NCBI GenBank assembly: GCA_946611525.1
Contig: CAMODS010000020.1
Coordinates: 1 to 12,567, forward strand
Direction of reading: 5' to 3'
DNA: 12,567 nt
Source of the DNA: an uncultured Lachnospiraceae bacterium
GTDB taxonomy: Bacteria > Bacillota > Clostridia > Lachnospirales > Lachnospiraceae
In this document: positions 1-7,461 of the stretch, piece after piece
Numbering within the stretch: the first letter of the stretch is position 1
How the letters are laid out: each line of letters starts with the position of its first letter
Notes under the pieces: generated by a model
Seen by the model: the letters and a program-made list of their open reading frames with translations, nothing else
Told to the model about the DNA's origin: nothing
Database searches by the model: none
Program-made: the position numbers and the translations under genes

Positions 1-2103
1 AAGGATGAGATCCTTGAGAACTACCTTAATACGATCAATCTGGGCCAGAATACTCTGGGAGTGCAGGCTGCTTCGGAGCGATATTTTAACAAAAGCGTCA
101 GCGAGCTCAATCTGTCCGAGTCAGCCGTGATCGCCGGGATCACCCAGAATCCTTCCAGGTTCAATCCCATTACCAATCCTGAGGAGAATGAGAAGCGCAG
201 GAAGAAGGTTTTGGGGGACATGCTGGATCAGGGCTATATCACTGAGAAGCAGTACAAAAAAGCCATGAAGGATGATGTTTACAGCCGCATTCAGGTGGTA
301 AACAACGAGATCAAGTCAGACTTTACCAGCTATTTTGTGGATGCCCTGACGGACCAGGTGGTGGATGACCTCATGGAGAAAAAGGGCTATACCGAGTCGG
401 AGGCCTTCCAAAAGCTATATAGCGGCGGACTCACCATTCTTTCCACCCAGGATGTCAAGATGCAGAACATTCTGGATGAGGAGATCAACAATACCGAAAA
501 CTACGGCTTTGACCCCAAGGTTTCATTTTCTTACCGTCTGACCATCACCAAAAAGGATGGCAGCTATGAGAATTACAGCGAGCAGACCATGCTCTCGTAT
601 TATCAGGCAAAGACCGGCAATAAGGGCTACAGCATAAACTACAACAGTGAGGAGGAAGCCCAGGCTGCCATCGATGCGTACAAGGAAGAGATAATGGAGC
701 CCGGCGACACCATTTCCGAGGCGGGGGAGTCCGTGGTATTTACCCTTCAGCCCCAGGTTGCAATGACACTTATTGACCAGAGTACCGGAAACGTGGTGGC
801 CATTACAGGAGGCCGTGGTGATAAGACGGCATCAAAGACACTAAACCGTGCCACCGGAATAAAGCGCCAGCCCGGATCCACCTTCAAGATCCTGGCAGCT
901 TTTGCTCCGGCGCTGGATGCGGGAGGTATGTCTTTGGCATCGGTACAGGATGATGCTCCCACAGACTATGCCAACGGCAGGCCGGTAAACAACTATGACC
1001 ACAGCTACAGAGGCTTTACCAGCATCAGGGAGGCTATCACACATTCCATTAATATAGTTACCGTAAGGACACTGACAGAGATCGGTACAGGCCTGGGCTA
1101 TGAGTACGTTCAGGATTTCGGCATCACCACTCTTGACAGTAGTGACAACACCCAGTCTCTGGCACTTGGCGGACTGACCTACGGCGTGTACAATGTAGAG
1201 CTTTGCGGGGCTTATGCTACCATAGCAAACGGCGGACAGTATAACCGGCCCGTATTTTACACCAAGGTTTTGGACTATAATGGGGAGGTGCTTTTGGACA
1301 ACACCACCGAGGAGTCCAGGACCGTACTTAAGCCCACTACTGCATGGCTTTTGACCAGCGCCATGAAGGATGTTATGACAAAGGGTACCGGTGTGAGAGC
1401 CAATATCACCGGCATGACGGTGGCCGGAAAGTCAGGCACCACCACAAAGGACAGGGATACGGTCTTTGCAGGGTTTTCACCCTATTACACCTGCACCATC
1501 TGGGGCGGATATGATGACAACACCCCACAGGGCACCACATCCTATTCCAAAAACATTTGGCGTGCCGTGATGCAGAGGGTACATGAGGGCCTGGAGGACA
1601 AGGACTTTGAAATGCCTGATGGCATCGTGCAAAAGACAGTATGCTCAAAGTCCGGACTTTTGCCCATAGAGGGAGTATGCGACAACGATCCCAGAGGATC
1701 CATGCTAAAGACGGAGTATTTTGACGCGGAAAACGTTCCTCACGACACCTGTAATCATCACACTTCGGCCACTATCTGCAAAAAGAGCTTTATGCTGGCG
1801 AGTGAGTACTGCCCCAGCACCTCTACCGGAGTTTATATAGTGGGAGCATCACCCGGATCTCCCGAGAGCAGCTATGCCGTGTCCGGCAATGCCACCGAGG
1901 TATGCAACATCCATACCAAGGACTATGTAGACAAAAAGGAAGAAAAGAAAAAGAAAAAGGAAGAGGCCGAAAAGGCAAAGCAGCAGGAAGAGGAAGAAGA
2001 GGAAGACTACGAGGAAGATGAGGAGTTCTGGGACGAGGAGGACGACGAGGACTGGGATTACTCCGAAGATGAGGAGTTTGATGACACGGAAGTGATAGAA
2101 TAA
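1..2103 (+). CDS. Class A penicillin-binding protein (PBP1A-type), 5' end missing
   Basis: Bifunctional peptidoglycan synthase that polymerises lipid II and cross-links stem peptides at the outer membrane face. The frame is open from base 1 (visible residue 1 = bases 1-3), so this is the C-terminal 700 residues; the GTG at 61 is internal. Residues 1-60 match the end of a GT51 glycosyltransferase domain (ILENYLNTINLGQ, then GVQAASERYF). The transpeptidase domain shows the nucleophile motif STFK at 293-296, SIN at 349-351 and KSG at 477-479, all intact and correctly ordered. After it comes a segment with six cysteines (about 545-635), then a Lys/Glu stretch and a tail almost wholly of Asp and Glu (about 661-700). 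The N-terminal membrane anchor and the catalytic Glu of GT51 lie before the window. The gene ends at TAA 2101-2103 just before a strong terminator. The function is secure; the role of the charged tail is unknown. Confidence 0.95.
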   Translation, partial: KDEILENYLNTINLGQNTLGVQAASERYFNKSVSELNLSESAVIAGITQNPSRFNPITNPEENEKRRKKVLGDMLDQGYITEKQYKKAMKDDVYSRIQVVNNEIKSDFTSYFVDALTDQVVDDLMEKKGYTESEAFQKLYSGGLTILSTQDVKMQNILDEEINNTENYGFDPKVSFSYRLTITKKDGSYENYSEQTMLSYYQAKTGNKGYSINYNSEEEAQAAIDAYKEEIMEPGDTISEAGESVVFTLQPQVAMTLIDQSTGNVVAITGGRGDKTASKTLNRATGIKRQPGSTFKILAAFAPALDAGGMSLASVQDDAPTDYANGRPVNNYDHSYRGFTSIREAITHSINIVTVRTLTEIGTGLGYEYVQDFGITTLDSSDNTQSLALGGLTYGVYNVELCGAYATIANGGQYNRPVFYTKVLDYNGEVLLDNTTEESRTVLKPTTAWLLTSAMKDVMTKGTGVRANITGMTVAGKSGTTTKDRDTVFAGFSPYYTCTIWGGYDDNTPQGTTSYSKNIWRAVMQRVHEGLEDKDFEMPDGIVQKTVCSKSGLLPIEGVCDNDPRGSMLKTEYFDAENVPHDTCNHHTSATICKKSFMLASEYCPSTSTGVYIVGASPGSPESSYAVSGNATEVCNIHTKDYVDKKEEKKKKKEEAEKAKQQEEEEEEDYEEDEEFWDEEDDEDWDYSEDEEFDDTEVIE

Positions 2104-2107
2104 GAAA

Positions 2108-2151
2108 AAGCCTTCGCCGCGAGATGGCGAAGGCTTAATTTTTTATTTTTT
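2108..2151. terminator. Bidirectional rho-independent terminator between convergent genes
   Basis: An uninterrupted 11-base-pair stem (2108-2118 with 2126-2136, GC-rich centre) encloses a 7-base loop. On the plus strand it is followed by AA and two runs of six T (2139-2144 and 2146-2151), ending the PBP transcript. Read on the minus strand, the stem is followed by CTTTTTCTTA-like sequence (complement of 2101-2110), so it can also end the pyruvyl transferase transcript. The minus gene's stop codon (2143-2145) sits inside the plus-strand T tract. Confidence 0.93.
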
Positions 2152-3498
2152 GGGCTTAAGTATCTTTTTGGCAATGGACTTAAGGCGATCCTTTGCAGTC
2201 TTTTTTTCCGGAGCAGATTTTTTCTTTTCCGCATTTTTCCACTGGCGGCGGAGATAACGTATGCCTTCCACCTGGGTGTCATAATCCGCAAAGGGAAGCG
2301 GTACCAAAGGTCCTTTGAAATCAATGGAAGCGATCTTTTTATCAAATGGGGTGACGGTATCCTTGCTGTAGTTTGGATCGTCGTAAATGGTCGCTAATTT
2401 GTTTCGCTTAAAGAACTCGTGATATTTTTCAAATCTTTCCTGATGTCCTTCAAGGATCTGGTCAAAGTCCACGCCCTTTATCAAAGAAAAGATATCCGCA
2501 TCGGCGGGAAGCTCATCTATCGTGGTGTGCGGCAGGTTGTGATACTCAGCCAGCTCTAATACACGGTTGTCAGGAGCTATGATGAATGCAGGCGTACCGG
2601 AGATCACTGCGGCTATGTTGCCGTGGATGCGGGAACCTACCGACAGGTCGCGTCCACGCAGATACTCAAACCACGCTTCGGCGGAGACAAAGCCTCTTAC
2701 CTTGTTTTCTCTGTAGAGGGGATGCTCCAGATCCTGGGGATAATCTTTGTATACCTTCATGTTTTTTTGGGTATCCTTTATGCTGATACCTGAAAAAAGC
2801 GTTTTAAACTCGTATACATTTTGCGGTACATAGTAGTGATCCGGCATCTTTTGGCAAACATCATTTAAAAACAGATGCAGTTTTTCCGGAAGAACTGCCT
2901 TTGAATTGATGCTTACTTTGGTATGTTCATCCGGTGTAAACTTTCTTGGCTTTGGCAGGTCGGCTCCGTATAAAAACATGGAGGGACAACCTATGACCAT
3001 AAAGTCCTTGTCACGTACAAAACCAAGATGCTCCAGATAGGCAGCGGTCTGTTCTCCCCGGATACCGATGCAGTCAGACTTTTTTAAGACTGCATTTACA
3101 AAATGACGAGATGCTGCATCAAAGGGATACTCTCCTTTGTCATCCGCCTTTATGACGCCGTTTACACCTACTCCGATGACGACGCAGGGTATGGAAAGCC
3201 TGGAAATAAGATAAGTCAGTGCGGTCAGTTCGTTTATAAAGCTGATCCGAAATGCATTGGCCAGGGGGATGATAAAGGCCTCGTATTCACGGTTGAGATC
3301 TGAGATCTTGGCATCATCCAGCATGGATGAGGTCTTTATATAATCGATCTGGACGTCCTCACACATGAGAGCACGTGAAATGCTGTGTGGGAACAACAGA
3401 TTGCCCGAATTGTCGCCGATCAGGTTTTTACTGATGCAGTCGAAATGCGAGGGATTGTCAAAACACCCCGAGGGGGCGCGCATAAGATATTTTTTCAT
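2143..3498 (-). CDS. Polysaccharide pyruvyl transferase family protein
   Basis: Cytoplasmic enzyme of 451 residues that by family (CsaB/GumL-like, PF04230) would transfer pyruvate from phosphoenolpyruvate to a sugar as a ketal, adding negative charge to a glycan. Visible family motifs are GDNSGN at 28-33, CIGIRGEQT at 143-151 and SVGSRIHGNIAAVISGTP around 286-303. The ATG at 3496-3498 is preceded by AGGAGGAG (plus positions 3503-3510) four bases away, which fixes the start. The last 35 residues are rich in lysine and end in an amphipathic basic segment (RLKSIAKKILKPKK), which could bring the enzyme to the membrane where lipid-linked glycans are made. It is divergent from a polysaccharide export operon and convergent with a PBP gene. 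No signal peptide is seen. The fold assignment is firm. The acceptor sugar, and whether the polymer is the one exported next door, are inference. Some members of this family may have other ketal or transferase chemistry. Confidence 0.88.
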   Translation of the reverse strand: MKKYLMRAPSGCFDNPSHFDCISKNLIGDNSGNLLFPHSISRALMCEDVQIDYIKTSSMLDDAKISDLNREYEAFIIPLANAFRISFINELTALTYLISRLSIPCVVIGVGVNGVIKADDKGEYPFDAASRHFVNAVLKKSDCIGIRGEQTAAYLEHLGFVRDKDFMVIGCPSMFLYGADLPKPRKFTPDEHTKVSINSKAVLPEKLHLFLNDVCQKMPDHYYVPQNVYEFKTLFSGISIKDTQKNMKVYKDYPQDLEHPLYRENKVRGFVSAEAWFEYLRGRDLSVGSRIHGNIAAVISGTPAFIIAPDNRVLELAEYHNLPHTTIDELPADADIFSLIKGVDFDQILEGHQERFEKYHEFFKRNKLATIYDDPNYSKDTVTPFDKKIASIDFKGPLVPLPFADYDTQVEGIRYLRRQWKNAEKKKSAPEKKTAKDRLKSIAKKILKPKK

Positions 3499-3521
3499 AG
3501 TGCTCCTCCTAAGTTTTACAA

Positions 3522-3551
3522 ATTATACCACGAAAGCACGAGGAGAAACAA
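3522..3551 (-). promoter_or_regulatory. Proximal promoter of the pyruvyl transferase gene (extended -10)
   Basis: Minus-strand reading gives TTGTTT (3546-3551), an 18-base spacer and a consensus TATAAT (3522-3527) preceded by TGG (3528-3530), which is an extended -10 element. Transcription would start near 3515, about 16 bases before the ATG, leaving just enough leader for the AGGAGGAG ribosome site. The -35 element is weak, but the extended -10 can compensate. Confidence 0.72.
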
Positions 3552-3580
3552 TACTTATATTGCTTCGACGACGCTACGCG

Positions 3581-3605
3581 ATAACGGTCGCTATGCGGCC
3601 GTTAT
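3581..3605. repeat. 11-bp palindrome with 3-base loop in the divergent control region
   Basis: The arms 3581-3591 and 3595-3605 are inverted repeats of 11 bases with one T-G mismatch and a TAT centre. No T-run follows on either strand in the right place for a terminator. The palindrome lies between the outward-facing promoters and overlaps the -10 of the possible distal minus promoter. A related direct repeat, CGCTAYGCG, occurs at 3572-3580 and 3589-3597. It could be a regulator binding site or a dispersed extragenic palindrome; the sequence alone does not decide. Confidence 0.6.
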
Positions 3606-3630
3606 ACCACACATTCAAGTGTCGTTGCAA
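3601..3630 (-). promoter_or_regulatory. Possible distal minus-strand promoter (second extended -10)
   Basis: The 9-base word TTATACCAC at 3523-3531 recurs at 3602-3610. On the minus strand it again gives a TGG-TATAA extended -10, here TATAAC (3601-3606). A TTGCAA hexamer (3625-3630) lies 18 bases upstream, the same spacing as in the proximal promoter. TTGCAA is its own reverse complement, so it can also serve the plus-strand promoter. The -10 overlaps the right arm of the palindrome at 3581-3605. This is predicted from pattern only. Confidence 0.42.
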
Positions 3631-3653
3631 TTTTTATGATTTTCGCGTAAAAT
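3625..3653 (+). promoter_or_regulatory. Sigma-A-like promoter of the export operon
   Basis: TTGCAA (3625-3630), a 17-base AT-rich spacer and TAAAAT (3648-3653, five of six consensus bases) form a good vegetative promoter. Transcription would begin near 3660, giving a leader of about 37 bases before the ATG at 3697. No other strong promoter or terminator is seen downstream to the end of the window, so this one probably drives all the plus-strand genes from here. Confidence 0.65.
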
Positions 3654-3677
3654 AAGTAGGTTATAAATATATCATGT

Positions 3678-3699
3678 AGAAGGAGTGTGTTTTCCGATG
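3678..3699 (+). promoter_or_regulatory. Ribosome binding site that decides the start of the secreted phosphodiesterase
   Basis: AGAAGGAG (3678-3685) lies 11 bases before ATG 3697-3699. An in-frame GTG at 3685-3687 uses the last G of this Shine-Dalgarno sequence and so cannot be its start. The ATG also yields a normal signal peptide with an early Lys-Ser-Arg. The ATG is therefore preferred. Confidence 0.8.
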
Positions 3700-6600
3700 A
3701 ATTTTAAAAGCAGGATCGTTGCAGCTTCCATGGTTGTTGTGATGGCATTTTCCACCTTTGGTTCATATATGCCATTTGCAGACAGTCTTGTGGATGTTGC
3801 AGAGGCCGGATATGAGGGAGAAGGAGTATTGCAGATCCTTTCAACTACGGATCTGCACGGACAGAGTACAGCTTACAATTACAATACCGCATCAGACAGA
3901 TCAAAGGGATCACTGGCACAGATCATCACTGTGGTCAAGTCTTTGAAAAGGGGTCTATCTCATGGTGCCACCCTATTGGTGGACAGCGGAGATGATGTTT
4001 ACGGATACGGTAATGAAAACCTCATGGAAGGTACCACATCGGGAGTGGAGTATCTCTTTGAGGAGATGATAGCTGCTGGCTACGACGTTATCACTTTGGG
4101 TAACCATGATTTTGACTATGGTTTTGAGTATATTCAAAAGGAGCTTAAGGACTCGGGCATAAAGAGCAAGGTGGTATGCGCCAACCTCTATCATGCCAAG
4201 ACGAAAAAGCCGGTTTATCCCCAGTCCAAGATCATCTACAAGACTCTTACTACCACCACCGGCGTGAAGGAGACTGTAAAGATCGGCGTGACAGGTGCCG
4301 TGGTGCCTTCACTTACCACTCACTATGACTGGAAGGATACACTTTCCACCGGAGATATAGTATCAACAGTCAGAGTGCAGGCTGATGCCCTAAAGGCAGC
4401 TGGCTGTGATGTGGTCGTGGTGCTGGCTCACTCAGGTGTGGGTGGTAAGGCTCCAAAGGCCGGCACGGACAATGTGGCATATGCTATTTCAAAGATCGGA
4501 TCTGTTGACGTGATCTGCGCCGGACACGGCCATGAGAACTTCCCTTCATCGGATGACAATGTTCAGAAATATTATGATTATCCCGGTGTCAATGAGGAGA
4601 CGGGGCTGGTAAACGGAAAGATACTTGTGGAAGAGGCTGATCATGGGAGGGCGCTGGGTATTTCAAGGCTTCGCCTTTCCTTTACCGACGGCAGAGCTAC
4701 CATAGTAGACAGGTCCGTAAAGGTCAGAAAGATAAAATCCACTGACAAGCAGGATGCCAAGATCGTAAAGCTCAACAAGCGGTATGACAAGAACTTTGCA
4801 TCACAGAACAGAAAGACCATAGCAGGATGCGATTATCTGGTGGCCAATTACTTTGGCATGATCGAGGATGTGCCCCTGCTTCAAATGGTAAATGAGGCCA
4901 AGATCGCATACGGCCTTCGTATCATTGATGAACAGCTTACGGAGTACAAGGGTTACCCTGTCATTTCGGCTACCACCTATCAGGTGGCGGGTGCCAACGG
5001 ATCCGAGGACTATCTGTCCATAGATGACGGCATCAAAAAGAGCGACCTGATGAAGGTACAGCCTACCGGTCAGGAAAAAGTTAAGATGTATACCATCACC
5101 GGAAAGCAGCTTCGGGAGACCCTGGAATGGGAGGCTGCGTCAGCCTACGAAAAGGTGGGCTACAGCAGCGAGGATGACTGGTCCGACGGCAAGATGGTGG
5201 CGCTGACAGGCAGGGGCTATGAGTCCGTGCTCAATTCCGCGTGGCTGGACAAATGGATGGGACTTACCGTATATGATGGAATAGAGTACACCATCGATCT
5301 TACACAGAATCCCAGATACAGTATTTCGGGACGACTGATCCACAGCGGATCCCACAGGATCACGGATATCACATACAATGGGAAAAAGGTCAATGACAAC
5401 ACGGTGCTTATCCTGGTGTCCAGAAACATAGCCACCACAAGCAGAAACCCCATCATCGGAAAGGCTATGAAAAACCAGACCATCCTTCCCAAGTCGGATT
5501 ATCTGTCAGAGATATTTGAGGACTACTTCACGACTCAGATCCCCGACGGCACGCTGCATGACTATCTGGTGGCAGACGAGAACTTTACTCTGTCATGCCC
5601 TGAAGGAGACTATATAGTAAAGACCTCAGATACCGGCGAGGCATATGCTGCCGGCAGAAAGACCTGGTACAAGGAAGAGGTGGCGTCCACAGATTCCGGC
5701 TACGGTTATTATGCCGTTTCATTAGGGGGAGATGTGGCAGACAAGTCGGGCCCGTTTTTGGTGGCCGCACCCTTAAAGAAAAAGACAACCGGTAATCCGG
5801 TTGAGGTAGAGGTTTTGACCTCAGATAAAAACGGGGTAAATAAGGTAGAGTACAAAGAGGGTGTTTGCACCAATAACCCCGCTGACTGGACAGGCAGCCA
5901 CGCAGTATCCGGAAGCTTCAAGGCCACGGACAACGGCTGGTATTCGGTACGTGCCACAGACAGGCTGGGCAATACCAATATCCGTTACGTGCATATTGAA
6001 AACATCGATCCCAATGTTTCTGAGGCTCCTACCATTGACAAGTTTACGAACAAGATGACAAAGATCACCGGTAAGGCTTCTCCCAAGGGTGAGGTTACGG
6101 TGGCAGTAGGCGGAAGCCAGTATACCGCAACGGCAGACAGCAAGGGCAATTATTCCGTGACTGTTCCTTACCAAAAAGCTGATGCCAAGATCAGGGTATG
6201 GCAGTACGATACCCAGGGCAGAAAGTCGGCGGAGACAGTGGCCTATGTCACCAGAAGAGGCGGAAACATACCTGACGTATTTACCGTGGACAACAGGACT
6301 CCTTATATCAAGGGTGAGCTGAGTGATTCCAAGTACAGTTCCATCGTGGTGATCCACGACGGAAAGATATATGTGCCGGAGCAGTTTGTCAGCTACTACA
6401 AGCTTTCAAAGCTTTATTCAGTAAACAGATATACATTGAAGCGTACTTCTTACAAGAGATTGTCTGACGGCACCTACAAGATCACCATTCCTTACTGTAA
6501 TGCAGGGGATTCAGTCAGGATATACAGTGTGGACTGGAACGGCAGACTTTCTGCAGCTACCAATCTTACAGTAGAGGACAAGGGACCCAATGTGCCCAAG

Positions 6601-7446
6601 CTGGCAGACTATGTGATCGCCGAAGAGGGTGTCATCACCGGAAAGCTCAATGCTCCCAAGTCCAACACTACCTACAGGGCATTTGTATCAGTTGACGGTT
6701 TCCGCACCTACGCAGATCCCGAGAGCGACGGCAGGTTCATGATCGATGCGGGGCCTGTAGATGCAGGAAGCACCGTAAAGGTTGGCGTCCAGGATGAAGT
6801 GGATGGTGAGTGGCGTACCAGTGCCATCCTCGACTTATGGGCCCTGGGTATGGCTTCACTGAGTGATGCGGATACCGGAGACGTCACCTTTGATGAGATG
6901 GACGACAAGATGGATATCATCAGCGGAAGCGTGGATGACTACACCGGTGACATTACACTGCTGCTCCCCGGTGGCAGACGTACCGTTACCGTCAGTGAGG
7001 ACGGCGATTTCGAGTTTTCATGCGAGAGCAATCTCAGAAAGAATACCTCGGTAGGTATCATCCTTCGTTCCGCAAAGCATAACGTCAAGATCTTTGGTAC
7101 AGCCAAGGTCAAGGAGGCTGCTCCTGAGGATCCCGAATGGATCACCGACAAGATCACTGAGGATACCACCAAGGTCAAGTTCTTTGACGAGGACAAGGAT
7201 CCTGCATTTTTGAAGGTGGGAGGAAAAGTATACAGACCTGCGGCAGTGATAGAGTCTGAGGCCCGCGGCGGATATATATACGTCTTCAAGATCAAGAAAC
7301 CCAAGAAGGGTGCGGTGGTCAGAGGCTGGCTTGAGAATACCGGCGGCGATACAAAGCGTATCAAGATGACGGTCAAAAAGGGCAAGAAAAAGAAGAAAAA
7401 GACCGAAGAGGAAACTGCTTTGGAGGCTCTGGCCGAAGATCAGTAG
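3697..7446 (+). CDS. Large secreted CpdB-like 2',3'-cyclic phosphodiesterase/nucleotidase with Ig-like modules
   Basis: Exported metallophosphoesterase of 1249 residues, about twice the usual CpdB/UshA length. An N-terminal signal peptide (basic start, hydrophobic core, likely cut after AEA near residue 38) leads into the catalytic domain. Its metal ligands are TDLHGQ (D52, H54), GDD (D99), GNHD (N136, H137), AHS (H245) and GHGH (H277, H279); all are present. Residues about 380-580 resemble the 5'-nucleotidase C-terminal substrate domain, with a CpdB-like segment (YDGIEYTIDLTQNPRY, 526-541), which favours 2',3'-cyclic nucleotides or 3'-nucleotides as substrates. An Ig-like module (about 684-768) and four divergent beta-sandwich modules (about 777-1140) follow. 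The C-terminus is polybasic (KKGKKKKKK, about 1227-1235) and then acidic. No LPXTG, SLH or choline-binding anchor is seen. It heads the operon, 15 bases before the exporter permease. The enzyme family is clear; the true substrate is not. Confidence 0.9.
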   Translation: MNFKSRIVAASMVVVMAFSTFGSYMPFADSLVDVAEAGYEGEGVLQILSTTDLHGQSTAYNYNTASDRSKGSLAQIITVVKSLKRGLSHGATLLVDSGDDVYGYGNENLMEGTTSGVEYLFEEMIAAGYDVITLGNHDFDYGFEYIQKELKDSGIKSKVVCANLYHAKTKKPVYPQSKIIYKTLTTTTGVKETVKIGVTGAVVPSLTTHYDWKDTLSTGDIVSTVRVQADALKAAGCDVVVVLAHSGVGGKAPKAGTDNVAYAISKIGSVDVICAGHGHENFPSSDDNVQKYYDYPGVNEETGLVNGKILVEEADHGRALGISRLRLSFTDGRATIVDRSVKVRKIKSTDKQDAKIVKLNKRYDKNFASQNRKTIAGCDYLVANYFGMIEDVPLLQMVNEAKIAYGLRIIDEQLTEYKGYPVISATTYQVAGANGSEDYLSIDDGIKKSDLMKVQPTGQEKVKMYTITGKQLRETLEWEAASAYEKVGYSSEDDWSDGKMVALTGRGYESVLNSAWLDKWMGLTVYDGIEYTIDLTQNPRYSISGRLIHSGSHRITDITYNGKKVNDNTVLILVSRNIATTSRNPIIGKAMKNQTILPKSDYLSEIFEDYFTTQIPDGTLHDYLVADENFTLSCPEGDYIVKTSDTGEAYAAGRKTWYKEEVASTDSGYGYYAVSLGGDVADKSGPFLVAAPLKKKTTGNPVEVEVLTSDKNGVNKVEYKEGVCTNNPADWTGSHAVSGSFKATDNGWYSVRATDRLGNTNIRYVHIENIDPNVSEAPTIDKFTNKMTKITGKASPKGEVTVAVGGSQYTATADSKGNYSVTVPYQKADAKIRVWQYDTQGRKSAETVAYVTRRGGNIPDVFTVDNRTPYIKGELSDSKYSSIVVIHDGKIYVPEQFVSYYKLSKLYSVNRYTLKRTSYKRLSDGTYKITIPYCNAGDSVRIYSVDWNGRLSAATNLTVEDKGPNVPKLADYVIAEEGVITGKLNAPKSNTTYRAFVSVDGFRTYADPESDGRFMIDAGPVDAGSTVKVGVQDEVDGEWRTSAILDLWALGMASLSDADTGDVTFDEMDDKMDIISGSVDDYTGDITLLLPGGRRTVTVSEDGDFEFSCESNLRKNTSVGIILRSAKHNVKIFGTAKVKEAAPEDPEWITDKITEDTTKVKFFDEDKDPAFLKVGGKVYRPAAVIESEARGGYIYVFKIKKPKKGAVVRGWLENTGGDTKRIKMTVKKGKKKKKKTEEETALEALAEDQ

Positions 7447-7461
7447 AGATAAAGGAAGTAT

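Noticed and set aside
61..63. GTG as the start of the PBP gene
   Set aside because: The same frame is open back to base 1 and encodes conserved GT51 sequence, so the gene starts before the window.
3581..3605. The palindrome as a transcription terminator
   Set aside because: No T-run follows the stem on either strand.
3365..3655. Small plus-strand reading frames covering the intergenic region and the start of the pyruvyl transferase gene
   Set aside because: They run antisense to a well-supported gene and across its promoter, with no recognisable protein features.
3685..3687. GTG as the start of the phosphodiesterase gene
   Set aside because: It overlaps the ribosome site AGAAGGAG; ATG 3697 has a usable spacing and a normal signal peptide.
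5821..6357. A 178-residue minus-strand frame inside the phosphodiesterase gene
   Set aside because: It is antisense to the Ig-like modules, whose protein pattern is clear, and shows no family motif or ribosome site.
7375..7412. A-rich lysine codon run as a programmed frameshift site
   Set aside because: It is interrupted by G and C at short intervals, has no clear slippery heptamer with downstream structure, and the zero frame ends normally 30 or so bases later.
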